64,000 bases of DNA, taken from contig NZ_MULI01000007.1 of NCBI RefSeq assembly GCF_002939385.1, positions 1 to 64,000 of the forward strand, read 5' to 3'. Source of the DNA: Streptomyces sp. MH60 (GTDB lineage Bacteria > Actinomycetota > Actinomycetes > Streptomycetales > Streptomycetaceae). The notes beneath the pieces were generated by a model. The model was not told where the DNA came from and searched no databases. It saw nothing but the letters and a program-made list of their open reading frames with translations. The stretch's first letter is position 1, and every line of letters starts with the position of its first letter. Shown one piece after another: positions 22,081 to 31,025 of the stretch. A program made the position numbers and the translations under genes.

Positions 22081-23415
22081 TCAGACGCGGTAGCGGCGCA
22101 GCGCCGGCACCGCGACGGCCAGGGCCAGCATCACCGCCACGACGAGCAGCCCGCCGCCGGCCACGGCCTCGCGCGCGCCGAAGGCGGTGCCGGCGCCGCC
22201 GTGCAGGACGTCGGCCAGTCGCGGACCGCCCGCCACGACGACGGTGAACACGCCCTGCATGCGCCCGCGCATCTCGTCGGTGGCGGCGGACAGCAGGATC
22301 GCCCCGCGGAACACCATGGAGACCATGTCGGCGACGCCGGCCACGGCCAGGAACGCCACCGCGAGCCACAGGCTGCCGCTCAGCCCGAAACCGGTGATGG
22401 CGGCCCCCCAGACGACGACCGCGCCGATCACCATCCAGCCGTGCCGGCGGGCCCGCGAGAAGGTGCCGGAGAACAGTCCGCCGGCCACCGCGCCGATGGG
22501 GATCGCCGCGAACAGCAGGCCGAGCGCGAGCCCCTCGCCGTAGGGCGCGTACGTCTCGGCGGCGAGTTGCGGGAACAGGGCCCGGGGCATGCCGAGGACC
22601 ATGGCGACGATGTCGGCCAGGAAGGACAGCAGCAGCACCTTGTGCCCGGCGATGTAGCGGAAGCCGGCCACGACCTCGCGCACGCCCGCGCGCCGCACCG
22701 CCGTGCCCGCCGACGGCGGCAGGGAAGGCAGCCTGTAGACCGCCCACACGGTGACGCACAGGGCCAGGGCGTCGATCAGGTACAGCTCGGGCAGTCCGAT
22801 CACCGGTATCAGCGCACCGGCGAGCAGCGGGCCGACCACCTGCCCGGTCTGCATGACGGTCGAGCCGAGGGCGTTGGCGGCGGGCAGCTCGTCCTCGGGC
22901 ACCAGGCGGGCGATGGAGGCGTTGCGGGCCGGGGCGTTGAGGCCCCAGAAGGCCTGTTGCAGCGCGAGCAGCAGCATCAGCGCGGCCACCGACTCCAGGC
23001 CGGCGACCGCCTGTATCCAGAAGAGCAGCGAGGTCACCGCGATGCCGGTGTTGGTGATCAGCAGCAGCTTGCGGCGGTCCATGGTGTCGGCCACCGCACC
23101 GCCCCACAGCGCGAACACGACGAGCGGCAGCAGACCGGCGAGGCTCGCGGCGCCGACCCAGGCCGAGGAGCCGGTGATGTCGTAGATCTGCTTCGGTACG
23201 GCGACGGCGGTGAGCTGGCTGCCGACGGCCGTGACGATGGTCGAGGACCACAGTCTGCGGTAGGCCGGGCGGCGCAGCGGGCGGGTGTCCATGGCCCAGC
23301 GGCGCCACCCCCGCTGCCGTGCTCCGTCCGGCGCCGGGGCGGTCGTGTCCGGTTCGGTGGCGCTCTCGCCGCTGCTCTCGCTGGTGTCCACGCGCTTCCT
23401 ACGTGCTCGGTACAT
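22081..23415 (-). CDS. MFS transporter, DHA3/EntS-like
   Basis: About 444 residues with roughly 10-12 membrane segments, a soluble N-terminal stretch rich in Ser, Thr and Glu, and the MFS loop 2-3 motif GGAVADTMDRRKLL. The segment LNAPARNASIARLVPEDELPAANAL is shared by EntS-like drug or siderophore exporters. A second loop motif, GLFSGTFSRARR, lies in the C-half. The ATG at 23415 is chosen; GAAAG upstream is a weak site, and an in-frame start 42 bases further upstream is possible. No siderophore genes lie nearby, so the substrate is unknown. Confidence 0.83.
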   Translation of the reverse strand: MYRARRKRVDTSESSGESATEPDTTAPAPDGARQRGWRRWAMDTRPLRRPAYRRLWSSTIVTAVGSQLTAVAVPKQIYDITGSSAWVGAASLAGLLPLVVFALWGGAVADTMDRRKLLLITNTGIAVTSLLFWIQAVAGLESVAALMLLLALQQAFWGLNAPARNASIARLVPEDELPAANALGSTVMQTGQVVGPLLAGALIPVIGLPELYLIDALALCVTVWAVYRLPSLPPSAGTAVRRAGVREVVAGFRYIAGHKVLLLSFLADIVAMVLGMPRALFPQLAAETYAPYGEGLALGLLFAAIPIGAVAGGLFSGTFSRARRHGWMVIGAVVVWGAAITGFGLSGSLWLAVAFLAVAGVADMVSMVFRGAILLSAATDEMRGRMQGVFTVVVAGGPRLADVLHGGAGTAFGAREAVAGGGLLVVAVMLALAVAVPALRRYRV

Positions 23416-23511
23416 CTTTCGGTTGCGGGGATCACTATCGCAGCTCCGTTCGAGCACACCGGAACGCCCGTGGGCGGATCCGGCCCGGGTCAGGCCCGGA
23501 TCCGGCCCGGC

Positions 23512-24126
23512 TCAGGCCCCGGCGACGAGCGAGACGCCGAGGACGATCATGGTGAGGGCCACCAGGCCGTCCAGGACCCGCCAGGCCGCGGGCCGGGCCA
23601 GGAAGCGGCCGAGGTAGCGGGCGCCGAAGCCGAGCGCGGCGAACCAGACCAGGCTGGCGACCGCGGCGCCGAGACCGAAGGTCCAGCGCAGCGGCCCCCG
23701 GTCGGCGGCGACGGAGCCCAGCAGGAAGACCGTGTCGAGGTAGACGTGCGGGTTGAGCCAGGTCAGCGCCAGGCAGGTGAGCACGGCCCGGCGGCGCGAG
23801 CCCGCGGCGTCGCCGTCCGTGCGCAGCGCATCGGACGGACGGAACACCCGCCGGGCGGCCAGGGCGCCGTAGCAGAGCAGGAAGGCACCGCCGATCCAGC
23901 CGACGGCGGTCAGCGCGCCCGGCCAGGCCACCACCACCGCACCGACGCCGCCGACACCGAGGGCGATGAGCACGGCGTCGGACAGCGCGCAGATCCCGAC
24001 CACGGCGAGGACCGCGTCGCGGCGGACCCCCTGCCGAAGGACGAAGGCGTTCTGGGCGCCGATGGCGACGATGAGCGAGAGCCCGGTGCCGAATCCGGCG
24101 GCGGCCGCCGTGAGGGCGTTGTTCAT
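23512..24126 (-). CDS. LysE/ArgO-family basic amino-acid exporter
   Basis: A 204-residue protein with six predicted membrane helices. AIGAQNAFVLRQG near the N-terminus and LTWLNPHVYLDTV near residue 140 are signature motifs of the LysE/ArgO exporters that relieve lysine or arginine excess. The ATG at 24126 opens onto a 77-base gap shared with a divergent LysR-type regulator, the classic lysE-lysG arrangement. The decarboxylase at 19845 acts on the same amino-acid class but is not linked to this operon. Confidence 0.9.
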   Translation of the reverse strand: MNNALTAAAAGFGTGLSLIVAIGAQNAFVLRQGVRRDAVLAVVGICALSDAVLIALGVGGVGAVVVAWPGALTAVGWIGGAFLLCYGALAARRVFRPSDALRTDGDAAGSRRRAVLTCLALTWLNPHVYLDTVFLLGSVAADRGPLRWTFGLGAAVASLVWFAALGFGARYLGRFLARPAAWRVLDGLVALTMIVLGVSLVAGA

Positions 24127-24163
24127 GCCCTCGACGCTAGGCGGACGATCACAGGACGTACAG

Positions 24164-24187
24164 CTAAGGATTCTTACGTATCATTAG
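24164..24187. promoter_or_regulatory. Operator-like dyad in the lysE-lysG divergent region
   Basis: CTAAGGAT (24164-24171) and ATCATTAG (24180-24187) are inverted repeats with one mismatch around an 8-base spacer, in an unusually AT-rich patch between the divergent starts at 24126 and 24204. Position and size fit a LysR-type operator controlling both genes. Confidence 0.6.
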
Positions 24188-24203
24188 CCGATGTGATGAC
24201 GAC

Positions 24204-25118
24204 GTGACTCCGCCCTACGCGCCGACCTTCGCGGATCTGCCGCTGGACCACGTGCGCACCCTGCTGGCCGTGGTGGACGAGGGCACGTTCGACGCGGCCG
24301 CCGCCGCCCTGCACGTGACGCCGTCCGCGGTCAGCCAGCGGGTGAAGGCGCTGGAGCGGCGCACCGGCCGGGTGCTGCTGCTGCGCACCAAGCCGGTGCG
24401 GGCGACCGACTCCGGTGCCGTGCTGGTGCGGCTGGCCCGCCAGGTGGCGCGGCTGGAGCGGGACGCCTCGGCCGAGCTGGGCCTGCGGGGGGAGGGCGAG
24501 CCGACCCGGGTGTCGGTGGCGGTGAACGCGGACTCGCTGGCGACCTGGTTCCTGCCCGCCCTGACCCGCCTCCCCCGGAAGCCCGCCCTCTGCTTCGAAC
24601 TGCGCCGCGAGGACGAGGGCCACACGGCGACGCTGCTGCGGGAGGGCGTGGTGATGGCGGCGGTGACGTCGTCGCCCGAACCGGTGCCGGGCTGCACGGT
24701 CCGGGAGCTGGGCCGGATGCGGTATCTCCCCTGCGCCGCTCCCGAATTCGCCGCCCGGCATCTGGCGGGACCGCCGCGGGAGTCCGTGGCCGACGCCCCC
24801 GTGGTGGTCTTCGACCGGCGGGACGACTTCCAGGACGCCTTCGCGCGGCGGCTCGGTCACGAGGGTGCGAGTGCCGTGCGGCACCACGTGCCGACCTCGG
24901 AGGGTTTCGCCGAGGCCGTCGCCGCCGGTCTCGGCTGGGGCATGGTGCCGCAGCCGCAGGCGGATCCCCTGCTGCGCACCGGCCGGCTCGTCTGCTTCGC
25001 CCCGGACCCGGCGGTGGACGTCACGCTGTACTGGCAGCAGTGGAGGCTCGACTCCCCCGCACTGGCCGCGGTGGCGGACGCCGTGGTGACGGCGGCCGCG
25101 CGGGCGCTGTGCCGGTAG
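24204..25118 (+). CDS. LysR-family regulator, LysG/ArgP type
   Basis: A 304-residue LysR-type regulator. The winged helix-turn-helix (about 15-70) includes FDAAAAALHVTPSAVSQRVK. The effector domain (about 95-295) follows the LysG/ArgP pattern, including an LPALTRLPRKPALCFELRRED-type stretch. ArgP/LysG members activate the exporter when basic amino acids accumulate. The GTG at 24204 is used; its ribosome site is weak. Divergent from the LysE-family exporter, with the dyad at 24164-24187 between them. Confidence 0.88.
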   Translation: MTPPYAPTFADLPLDHVRTLLAVVDEGTFDAAAAALHVTPSAVSQRVKALERRTGRVLLLRTKPVRATDSGAVLVRLARQVARLERDASAELGLRGEGEPTRVSVAVNADSLATWFLPALTRLPRKPALCFELRREDEGHTATLLREGVVMAAVTSSPEPVPGCTVRELGRMRYLPCAAPEFAARHLAGPPRESVADAPVVVFDRRDDFQDAFARRLGHEGASAVRHHVPTSEGFAEAVAAGLGWGMVPQPQADPLLRTGRLVCFAPDPAVDVTLYWQQWRLDSPALAAVADAVVTAAARALCR

Positions 25119-25242
25119 GCGCCCGGCACCGGCACGGCGACCCGGGGCGGCCTCACCGGTTTCGCACCGCTGTCGACCGGTCACCCGCAACGGAGTAGGC
25201 CATGCCCGAAGACGCGAACGATACCGATCGCAGGTGACTTTG

Positions 25243-25494
25243 ATGGACAACTGGCGAGAGCACGCCGCATGCCGGACGGAGGATCCCGACCTGTTCTTCC
25301 CGATCGGCACCACCGGCCCGGCCGCATTGCAGACCGAGCAGGCAAAGGCGGTCTGCCGGACCTGTCCGGTCCAGGAGCAGTGCCTGCGCTGGGCGCTCGA
25401 CACCGGGCAGACCATCGGTGTCTGGGGCGGCACCGGCGAGCTGGAACGCCGGGCGCTCAAGCGGCGCGAGGCATCGCGGCGCAGGTCCGGCTGA
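25243..25494 (+). CDS. WhiB-family Fe-S regulatory protein
   Basis: An 83-residue Wbl protein. Cys10, Cys38, Cys41 and Cys47 form the C-Xn-CX2CX5C set that holds a 4Fe-4S cluster. GVWGGTGELERRALKRR supplies the Wbl turn and basic DNA-contact tail. The closest type by eye is WblE-like (DPDLFFPIGTTGPA). The ATG at 25243 has AGGTGA five bases upstream; a GTG at 25234 would add three residues. These proteins bind the primary sigma factor and sense redox or NO. Monocistronic by context. Confidence 0.92.
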   Translation: MDNWREHAACRTEDPDLFFPIGTTGPAALQTEQAKAVCRTCPVQEQCLRWALDTGQTIGVWGGTGELERRALKRREASRRRSG

Positions 25495-25555
25495 TTTCCG
25501 GCGCCCGTGCCGGACACAGCCCGGCAGCCAAATCCTCGGCCGTGGGAGGACCGCC

Positions 25556-25909
25556 ATGAGCGTGCGCGTGCGCCGCGTCTACGACCCGCCGGAGCCGGAC
25601 GACGGCGTGCGGGTCCTGGTGGACCGGCTGTGGCCCCGGGGCGTGTCGAAGGACGCGGCGCGGGTGAACGAGTGGCCCAAGGGGCTCACCCCGTCGACCG
25701 GGCTGCGCCGCTGGTACCACGCGGGCGAGGGCTCGTACGACGAGTTCGCGCGCCGGTACGAGGCGGAGCTGACCGCCCCCGAGGCGAGCGAACTCCTCGA
25801 CCGCGTGCGGGAAATGGCCGCGGCGGGCGATGTGACGCTGCTGACCGCGGCCAAGTCGCCCGGCGAGAGCCACGCCGCCGTGCTGCTCCGCCTCCTCGAC
25901 GAGGGCTGA
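25556..25909 (+). CDS. DUF488-family protein
   Basis: A 117-residue protein with VLVDRLWPRGVSKDAARVNEW and LLTAAKSPGESHAAVL, hallmarks of the DUF488 family (YeaO-like). Members are small soluble proteins of unknown biochemical role. GGGAGGA lies seven bases before the ATG at 25556. It follows the WhiB gene by 61 bases on the same strand and converges on the FAD dehydrogenase gene. Confidence 0.85.
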   Translation: MSVRVRRVYDPPEPDDGVRVLVDRLWPRGVSKDAARVNEWPKGLTPSTGLRRWYHAGEGSYDEFARRYEAELTAPEASELLDRVREMAAAGDVTLLTAAKSPGESHAAVLLRLLDEG

Positions 25910-25944
25910 GGGGGGGCGGAGCGGCCGATGGGCGGGCGCGTCGC

Positions 25945-27540
25945 TCAGGCGGTCTGCCGTGCCGCGGCCCGCCCCGCCGCCCGTCCGGAGAACAGGCAGC
26001 CGCCGAGGAAGGTGCCCTCCAGCGCGTTGTACCCGTGCACCCCTCCCCCGCCGAAGCCGGCCACCTCACCGGCCGCGTACAGGCCCTCGACCGGGGTGCC
26101 GTCGGCGCCCAGGGCGCGGGAGTCGAGGTCGGTCTGGATGCCGCCGAGGGTCTTGCGGGTGAGGATGTGCAGCTTGACGCCGATCAGCGGACCCGCCGCG
26201 GGATCGAGGATACGATGCGGGGCGGCGACCCGGCCGAGGCGGTCGCCGATGTAGCGGCGGGCGTTGCGGATGCCCTGCACCTGGGCGTCCTTGGCGTAGG
26301 GGTTGGCCAACTGAAGGTCGCGGGCCTCGATCTGGCGCCGGAGGGCCGCGGCGTCCAGGAGCGGCTCGTCGGTCAACCGGTTCATCTTGTCGACCAGTTG
26401 CTCCAGGTCCGGCGCGGTCACGAAGTCGGCGCCGTTGCGCAGGAACGCGTCCACCGGGCCCGGTGCTCCCCTGCCGAGCACGCGTTCGCGCAGGAAGCCG
26501 GCGCGGTCCTTGGCGGTGATGTCGGGGTTCTGCTCGGAGCCGGAGAGCGCGAACTCCTTCTCGACGATCTTCCGGGTGAGGACGAACCAGGAGTGGTCGT
26601 GTTCCGCGAGACCCTCGGCCGTGCGCAGATGGCGCAGGGTGCCCAGGGTGTCGTAGCCGGGCAGGTACGGCTCCGGCAGCCGGCGGCCGAGCGCGTCGAA
26701 CCACATGGAGGACGGCCCGGGCAGGATGCGGATGCCGTGGCCGGGCCAGATCGGGTCCCAGTTGCGCCCGTCGACGTAGGCGGGGACGCCAGTGACCATC
26801 TCGGCGGGCGGGGTCCCCAGGCGCTCGGGCCAGTGACGGCGGACGATGTCGTGGTCGGCGCCGATGCCGCCGGAGGTGACGACGACGGCCTGGGCGGTGA
26901 GTTCGAACGCACCGGCCGCGTCGCGGCTGGAGGCGACGCCGCGCGGTGAGTCGTCCGGCACGAGGACCGTGCCGCGCACCCCGCGCGCGGTGCCGCCCTC
27001 GACGATCAGGTGGTCGACGCGGTGGCGGTGGTGAACGGTGAGCAGCCCGTCCCGCACGGCCTGCTTCGCGTACCGCACGAAGGGCTCGACGACCCCCGTG
27101 CCGGTGCCCCAGGCGATGTGGAAGCGGGGCACCGAGTTGCCGTGTCCGCCCGCCCTCAGGTCGCCGCGCTCGGCCCAGCCGACGGTGGGCAGGAAGGTGA
27201 TGCCGTGCCCGGCCAGCCAGGACCGCTTCTCCCCCGCCGCCCACTCCACGTACGCCCGCGCCCAGCGCACCGCCCAGGAGTCCTCGTCCTCGGTCCGGTC
27301 GAAGCCCGCGCTGCCCTGCCAGTCGTTCCAGGCCAGGTCGAAGGAGTCCTTGACGCCGAGCCGGCGCTGCTCCGGGGAGTCGACGAGGAAGAGACCGCCG
27401 AAGGACCAGAAGGCCTGCCCGCCGAGATTGGCCGCGTTCTCCTGGTCCACCAGGGCGACCCTCCTGCCCCGGCTGGTCAGCTCGTGGGCCGCGACCAGGC
27501 CCGCCAGACCCGCTCCGACCACGATGACGTCGGCATCCAT
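25945..27540 (-). CDS. FAD-binding dehydrogenase (KstD/fumarate-reductase-like)
   Basis: A 531-residue flavoprotein with the N-terminal FAD motif DVIVVGAGLAGLVAAHEL, a central substrate or cap region, and the C-terminal family signature GEVAGFGGGGVHGYNALEGT. Overall layout matches putative FAD-binding dehydrogenases near the 3-ketosteroid dehydrogenase and succinate/fumarate group. The ATG at 27540 has AGGAAGGGA about eight bases upstream. An in-frame ATG at 27567 overlapping the TetR stop (ATGA) would add nine residues. It is the second gene of a TetR-controlled operon; the substrate is unknown. Confidence 0.85.
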   Translation of the reverse strand: MDADVIVVGAGLAGLVAAHELTSRGRRVALVDQENAANLGGQAFWSFGGLFLVDSPEQRRLGVKDSFDLAWNDWQGSAGFDRTEDEDSWAVRWARAYVEWAAGEKRSWLAGHGITFLPTVGWAERGDLRAGGHGNSVPRFHIAWGTGTGVVEPFVRYAKQAVRDGLLTVHHRHRVDHLIVEGGTARGVRGTVLVPDDSPRGVASSRDAAGAFELTAQAVVVTSGGIGADHDIVRRHWPERLGTPPAEMVTGVPAYVDGRNWDPIWPGHGIRILPGPSSMWFDALGRRLPEPYLPGYDTLGTLRHLRTAEGLAEHDHSWFVLTRKIVEKEFALSGSEQNPDITAKDRAGFLRERVLGRGAPGPVDAFLRNGADFVTAPDLEQLVDKMNRLTDEPLLDAAALRRQIEARDLQLANPYAKDAQVQGIRNARRYIGDRLGRVAAPHRILDPAAGPLIGVKLHILTRKTLGGIQTDLDSRALGADGTPVEGLYAAGEVAGFGGGGVHGYNALEGTFLGGCLFSGRAAGRAAARQTA

Positions 27541-27563
27541 GGCGACCGTCCCTTCCTGTTCTG

Positions 27564-28187
27564 TCATTGAGGCGTGCTGCCGTCGGTGAGCAGCGCGGTG
27601 AGCAGCTGTCCCAGCCAGACCCGGGCGCCTGCGACGTCCCGGTCCAGGAGCAGTTGGGTGGTGACCCCGTCGTAGGCGGCGACCACGGCGTGCGCGGCTT
27701 CCCCCGCGTCGCCGAGGACGGCGGGCGGCGCGGTGTGTCCGCGGGCCCTGGCGAGCCGGTCGGCGATCGCGCGCCTGAGGCGGGCCCGGTGCTCCAGCAG
27801 GACCCGGGCGACCTCCGGGTCGCGGGCGGCGTGCACCAGGAAGTCCGTCTTCACCAGGAGCCAGTCGCGGTCGAGGAGCAGCACCTCGGTGACGCGCTCC
27901 ACGGCGGCGGGGACGTCCAGACCGGGTCCGTCGGCGGCGAGGGCGGCGGTCACCTGCTCGGCGATCAGGTCGGCCCGCTGCTCGTAGAGGGCGAAGAACA
28001 GCTCGTCGAGGCTGTCGAAATTGGAGTAGAAGGCGCCCCTGCTGTACCCGGCGGCCTCGCAGACCTCCTCGATCGACACCCGCCCGAAGCCCTTGGCGGC
28101 GAACACCGCGAACGCGGCGTCCAGGAGGTTCGCGCGGGTGCGCACACGCCGCCTGGTCACCCGCCCGGTGGTCGCCTTCGCCGTCAT
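27564..28187 (-). CDS. TetR-family transcriptional regulator
   Basis: A 207-residue repressor. The N-terminal helix-turn-helix (about 15-65) contains VSIEEVCEAAGYSRGAFYSNF, the TetR signature; the C-terminal two-thirds form the ligand and dimer domain. It is transcribed just upstream of, and coupled to, the FAD dehydrogenase gene. The repeats at 28220-28242, 33 bases upstream of the start, are its probable operator, implying autoregulation of both genes. The ligand is unknown, perhaps the dehydrogenase substrate. Confidence 0.9.
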   Translation of the reverse strand: MTAKATTGRVTRRRVRTRANLLDAAFAVFAAKGFGRVSIEEVCEAAGYSRGAFYSNFDSLDELFFALYEQRADLIAEQVTAALAADGPGLDVPAAVERVTEVLLLDRDWLLVKTDFLVHAARDPEVARVLLEHRARLRRAIADRLARARGHTAPPAVLGDAGEAAHAVVAAYDGVTTQLLLDRDVAGARVWLGQLLTALLTDGSTPQ

Positions 28188-28219
28188 GCCCGGCCCCTTC
28201 GCTCGCTTCGATGCGCGAA

Positions 28220-28242
28220 TGTATCGGATACACCGGCGTATC
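28220..28242. promoter_or_regulatory. TetR operator-like repeats
   Basis: TGTATC-G-GATACA (28220-28232) is a perfect dyad, and GATAC (28227-28231) also pairs with GTATC at 28238-28242 across six bases, giving three half-sites. The patch is AT-rich and lies 33 bases upstream of the TetR start, so binding there could block the operon promoter. Confidence 0.65.
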
Positions 28243-28313
28243 GAAAGGGGCGGTCACGGAAGGACGGCCACGACAGTTAGAACACACTTTCGAACAAGGA
28301 GTAGGCTGGTCCC

Positions 28314-28943
28314 ATGACCACGCACCTCCAGGGCTCGCTCTTCGACCAGACCGACGAGGTCCGGCTGGGTTCGCTCGACGGACTGCGCCGCACGCACCTC
28401 GGTGCCGGAGCCTGGATCGACCTGCTCCCGGGGTGGCTGAGCGGCGCCGACGCGCTGTTCGAGCGGCTGTCCGCCGAGGTCCCCTGGCGCGCGGAGCGGC
28501 GGGAGATGTACGAGCGCGTCGTCGACGTGCCCCGGCTGCTGGCGTTCTACGGCGTGGCCGACCCGCTGCCGGACCCCCTGCTGGCCGAGGCGCGCGACGC
28601 CCTGTCGGCCCACTACGCCGAGGAGCTGGGCGAGCCCTTCACCACCGCGGGCCTGTGCCACTACCGCGACGGCCGGGACAGCGTCGCCTGGCACGGGGAC
28701 CGGATCGGGCGCGGCGCCCGCCAGGACACGATGGTCGCCATCCTCTCGGTGGGCGCGCCCCGGGACCTGCTGCTGCGCCCGGCGGGCGGCGGCGGGCAGA
28801 CCGTGCGCCGCCCGCTGGGCCACGGCGACCTGATCGTGATGGGCGGCTCCTGCCAGCGCACCTGGGAGCACTGCGTCCCCAAGAGCACCCGCGCCGCCGG
28901 GCCCCGCATCAGCGTCCAGTTCCGCCCGCACGGCGTGCGCTGA
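28314..28943 (+). CDS. alkB: AlkB-type 2-oxoglutarate/Fe(II) dioxygenase
   Basis: A 209-residue oxygenase of the AlkB family, which removes alkyl groups from nucleic-acid bases by oxidation. WHGDRIG gives His127 and Asp129, and WEHCVPKS gives His186, the iron facial triad; Arg198 in RISVQFRP is placed to bind 2-oxoglutarate. The ATG at 28314 lies downstream of AAGGAG. It stands divergent to the TetR gene, sharing the 126-base gap with its operator, and is not obviously linked functionally to the dehydrogenase. Confidence 0.88.
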   Translation: MTTHLQGSLFDQTDEVRLGSLDGLRRTHLGAGAWIDLLPGWLSGADALFERLSAEVPWRAERREMYERVVDVPRLLAFYGVADPLPDPLLAEARDALSAHYAEELGEPFTTAGLCHYRDGRDSVAWHGDRIGRGARQDTMVAILSVGAPRDLLLRPAGGGGQTVRRPLGHGDLIVMGGSCQRTWEHCVPKSTRAAGPRISVQFRPHGVR

Positions 28944-29020
28944 GGGCCGGTCAACCGCCCGGGCCCGGTTTCTGGTTGGCTGTCCCGCGCGGGGGCATCC
29001 GACCTGGAACGCGGGAGATC

Positions 29021-29767
29021 ATGAGCGCGGACGTACGGCAAGTGGCCGACGGCACCTATCTGGTGCACGGCGGCAACACCAACTGGGCCATCCTCACCGA
29101 CGGCGACGCGGTGACCCTCGTCGACACCGGCTACCCCGGCGACCGCCGGGCACTGCTCGACTCACTGGCCGCCGTCGGGAGTTCACCCGAGGCGGTGGCG
29201 GCCGTGCTGATCACCCATGCCCACAACGACCACCTGGGCTCGGCCGAGTACCTGCGCGCCACCCACGGCACCCCGGTCCTGCTGCACGAGGCCGAGGTGC
29301 CGCACGCGCGGCGGGACTTCCTCCAGCAGGTGTCGGTCGGCACGGTGCTGCGCAACGCCTGGCGCCCCGGCGTACTGCCGTGGATGGCGCACGTGCTGCG
29401 CACCGGCGGCACCGAACAGCACCCGGTGACCGCTCCCGCGCCCTTCCCGGCGGACGGTGCCCTCGACCTGCCCGGCCGGCCCGTGCCGGTGCACACCCCG
29501 GGGCACACCGACGGCCACTGCGTCTACCACCTCCCCGACGCCGGGGTGGTGATCTCCGGCGACGCGCTGGTGAGCGGGCACGCCATCTCCCGGATCGAGG
29601 GACCGCAGCTGCTGCCCGACCTGTTCCACCACGACCGGACGCGCGCGATCGCCTCGCTCGACGTCATCGCCGGGCTGGCGGGCGACCTGCTGCTCCCGGG
29701 GCACGGTCCCGTCCACCGCGGGCCGGTGAAGGACGCCGCGGAACGGGCCCGGGAACGGGCGTTCTAG
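29021..29767 (+). CDS. MBL-fold metallohydrolase
   Basis: A 248-residue metallo-beta-lactamase-fold hydrolase. THAHNDHLG (His66, His68, Asp70, His71), PGHTDGH, SGDALV and LPGHGPVH supply the metal ligands. The fold covers lactonases, glyoxalase II-like thioesterases and others; this one cannot be assigned a substrate. GGGAG precedes the ATG at 29021. It follows alkB by 77 bases on the same strand and precedes DUF4032 by 9 bases, so the last two are probably one transcript. Confidence 0.87.
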   Translation: MSADVRQVADGTYLVHGGNTNWAILTDGDAVTLVDTGYPGDRRALLDSLAAVGSSPEAVAAVLITHAHNDHLGSAEYLRATHGTPVLLHEAEVPHARRDFLQQVSVGTVLRNAWRPGVLPWMAHVLRTGGTEQHPVTAPAPFPADGALDLPGRPVPVHTPGHTDGHCVYHLPDAGVVISGDALVSGHAISRIEGPQLLPDLFHHDRTRAIASLDVIAGLAGDLLLPGHGPVHRGPVKDAAERARERAF

Positions 29768-29776
29768 AGTCGGGGC

Positions 29777-31009
29777 ATGGCCTTGCAGATCAGCGCCACC
29801 AATCCGGAGCACCCCGCGCTCCTGCTCGAACTGCCCTGGCAGCTGCCGCTGGAGCAGTGGCCCGAGGAGTACCTCGTGCCCCTGCCCCGCGGCATCTCCC
29901 GGCACGTGGTCCGCTACGCGCGCGCCGGGGACGAGGTGATCGCCGTCAAGGAGCTGGCCGAGCGGCCCGCGCTGCGCGAGTACCAGCTGCTGCGCGATCT
30001 GGACCGGCTCGCCATCCCGGCGGTGGACGCGCTGGCCGTGGTCACCGGCCGCTCCGACGCCGCCGGTGAGGCGCTGGAACCGGTGCTGGTCACCCGGCAC
30101 CTGGGCGGCTCGCAGCCGTACCGGTCGATGTTCGAGACGACGCTGCGCCCGGCGACCATGCACCGGCTGATGGACGCCCTCGCGGTGCTGCTCGTCCGGC
30201 TGCACCTGGCCGGATTCGCCTGGGGGGACTGCTCGCTGTCCAACACCCTCTTCCGGCGCGACGCGGGCGCCTACGCCGCCTACCTGGTCGACGCCGAGAC
30301 CGGCGACCTGCACCCGCGGCTCAGCGACGGCCAGCGCGGCTACGACCTCGACCTGGCCCGGGTGAACATCAGCGGGGAACTGCTCGACCTGGAGGCCTCC
30401 GGGGCGCTGCACCCCTCCGTCGACCCGGTCGAGTTCGGCACCGAGATCTGCGCCCGCTACCGGAGCCTGTGGGAGGAGCTGACCCGCACCTCCGTCTATC
30501 CGGCGGGCAAGTACCACTACATCGAGCGCCGGATCCGGCGCCTGAACGACCTCGGTTTCGACGTGGCCGAGATGCAGATCGAGCACGCCTCCAACGGCGA
30601 CACCGTCACCTTCGTGCCCAAGGTCGTCGATGCCGGCCACCACCAGCGCCAGCTGCTGCGCCTGACCGGCCTGGACGCCGAGGAGAACCAGGCCCGGCGG
30701 CTGCTGAACGACCTGGAGAGCTGGATGGCCACCCAGGACGACTACGCCCCGGGCGACCCCCTCGGCGCCCGCCCGGAGGTCCTCGCCCACCGCTGGGTGC
30801 GCGAGGTCTTCCGGCCCACCGTGCGCGCCGTGCCGCTGGAGCTGCGCGGGGCGATGGACCCGGCGGAGATCTACCACGAGCTGCTGGAGCACCGCTGGTA
30901 CCTGTCCGAGCGGGCCCAGCACGACATCGGCCTGGACACGGCGGTCGAGGACTACCTCGTCAACATCCTGCCCACGGCCCGGGAAACCCTGCGGCCCACG
31001 GCGGACTGA
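29777..31009 (+). CDS. DUF4032 / lipopolysaccharide-kinase-like protein
   Basis: A 410-residue protein with an N-terminal kinase-like region: VIAVKELAER supplies a lysine at the ATP-binding position, and FAWGDCSLSNTLF resembles the catalytic loop with Asp and Asn, followed by LVDAETG in place of DFG. The C-terminal part (about 230-400) is DUF4032. Actinobacterial members are often called lipopolysaccharide kinases by similarity, but no LPS exists here; another small-molecule or protein substrate is likelier. It converges on the universal stress gene. Confidence 0.8.
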   Translation: MALQISATNPEHPALLLELPWQLPLEQWPEEYLVPLPRGISRHVVRYARAGDEVIAVKELAERPALREYQLLRDLDRLAIPAVDALAVVTGRSDAAGEALEPVLVTRHLGGSQPYRSMFETTLRPATMHRLMDALAVLLVRLHLAGFAWGDCSLSNTLFRRDAGAYAAYLVDAETGDLHPRLSDGQRGYDLDLARVNISGELLDLEASGALHPSVDPVEFGTEICARYRSLWEELTRTSVYPAGKYHYIERRIRRLNDLGFDVAEMQIEHASNGDTVTFVPKVVDAGHHQRQLLRLTGLDAEENQARRLLNDLESWMATQDDYAPGDPLGARPEVLAHRWVREVFRPTVRAVPLELRGAMDPAEIYHELLEHRWYLSERAQHDIGLDTAVEDYLVNILPTARETLRPTAD

Positions 31010-31025
31010 GCGGCGCGGCCAAGGC

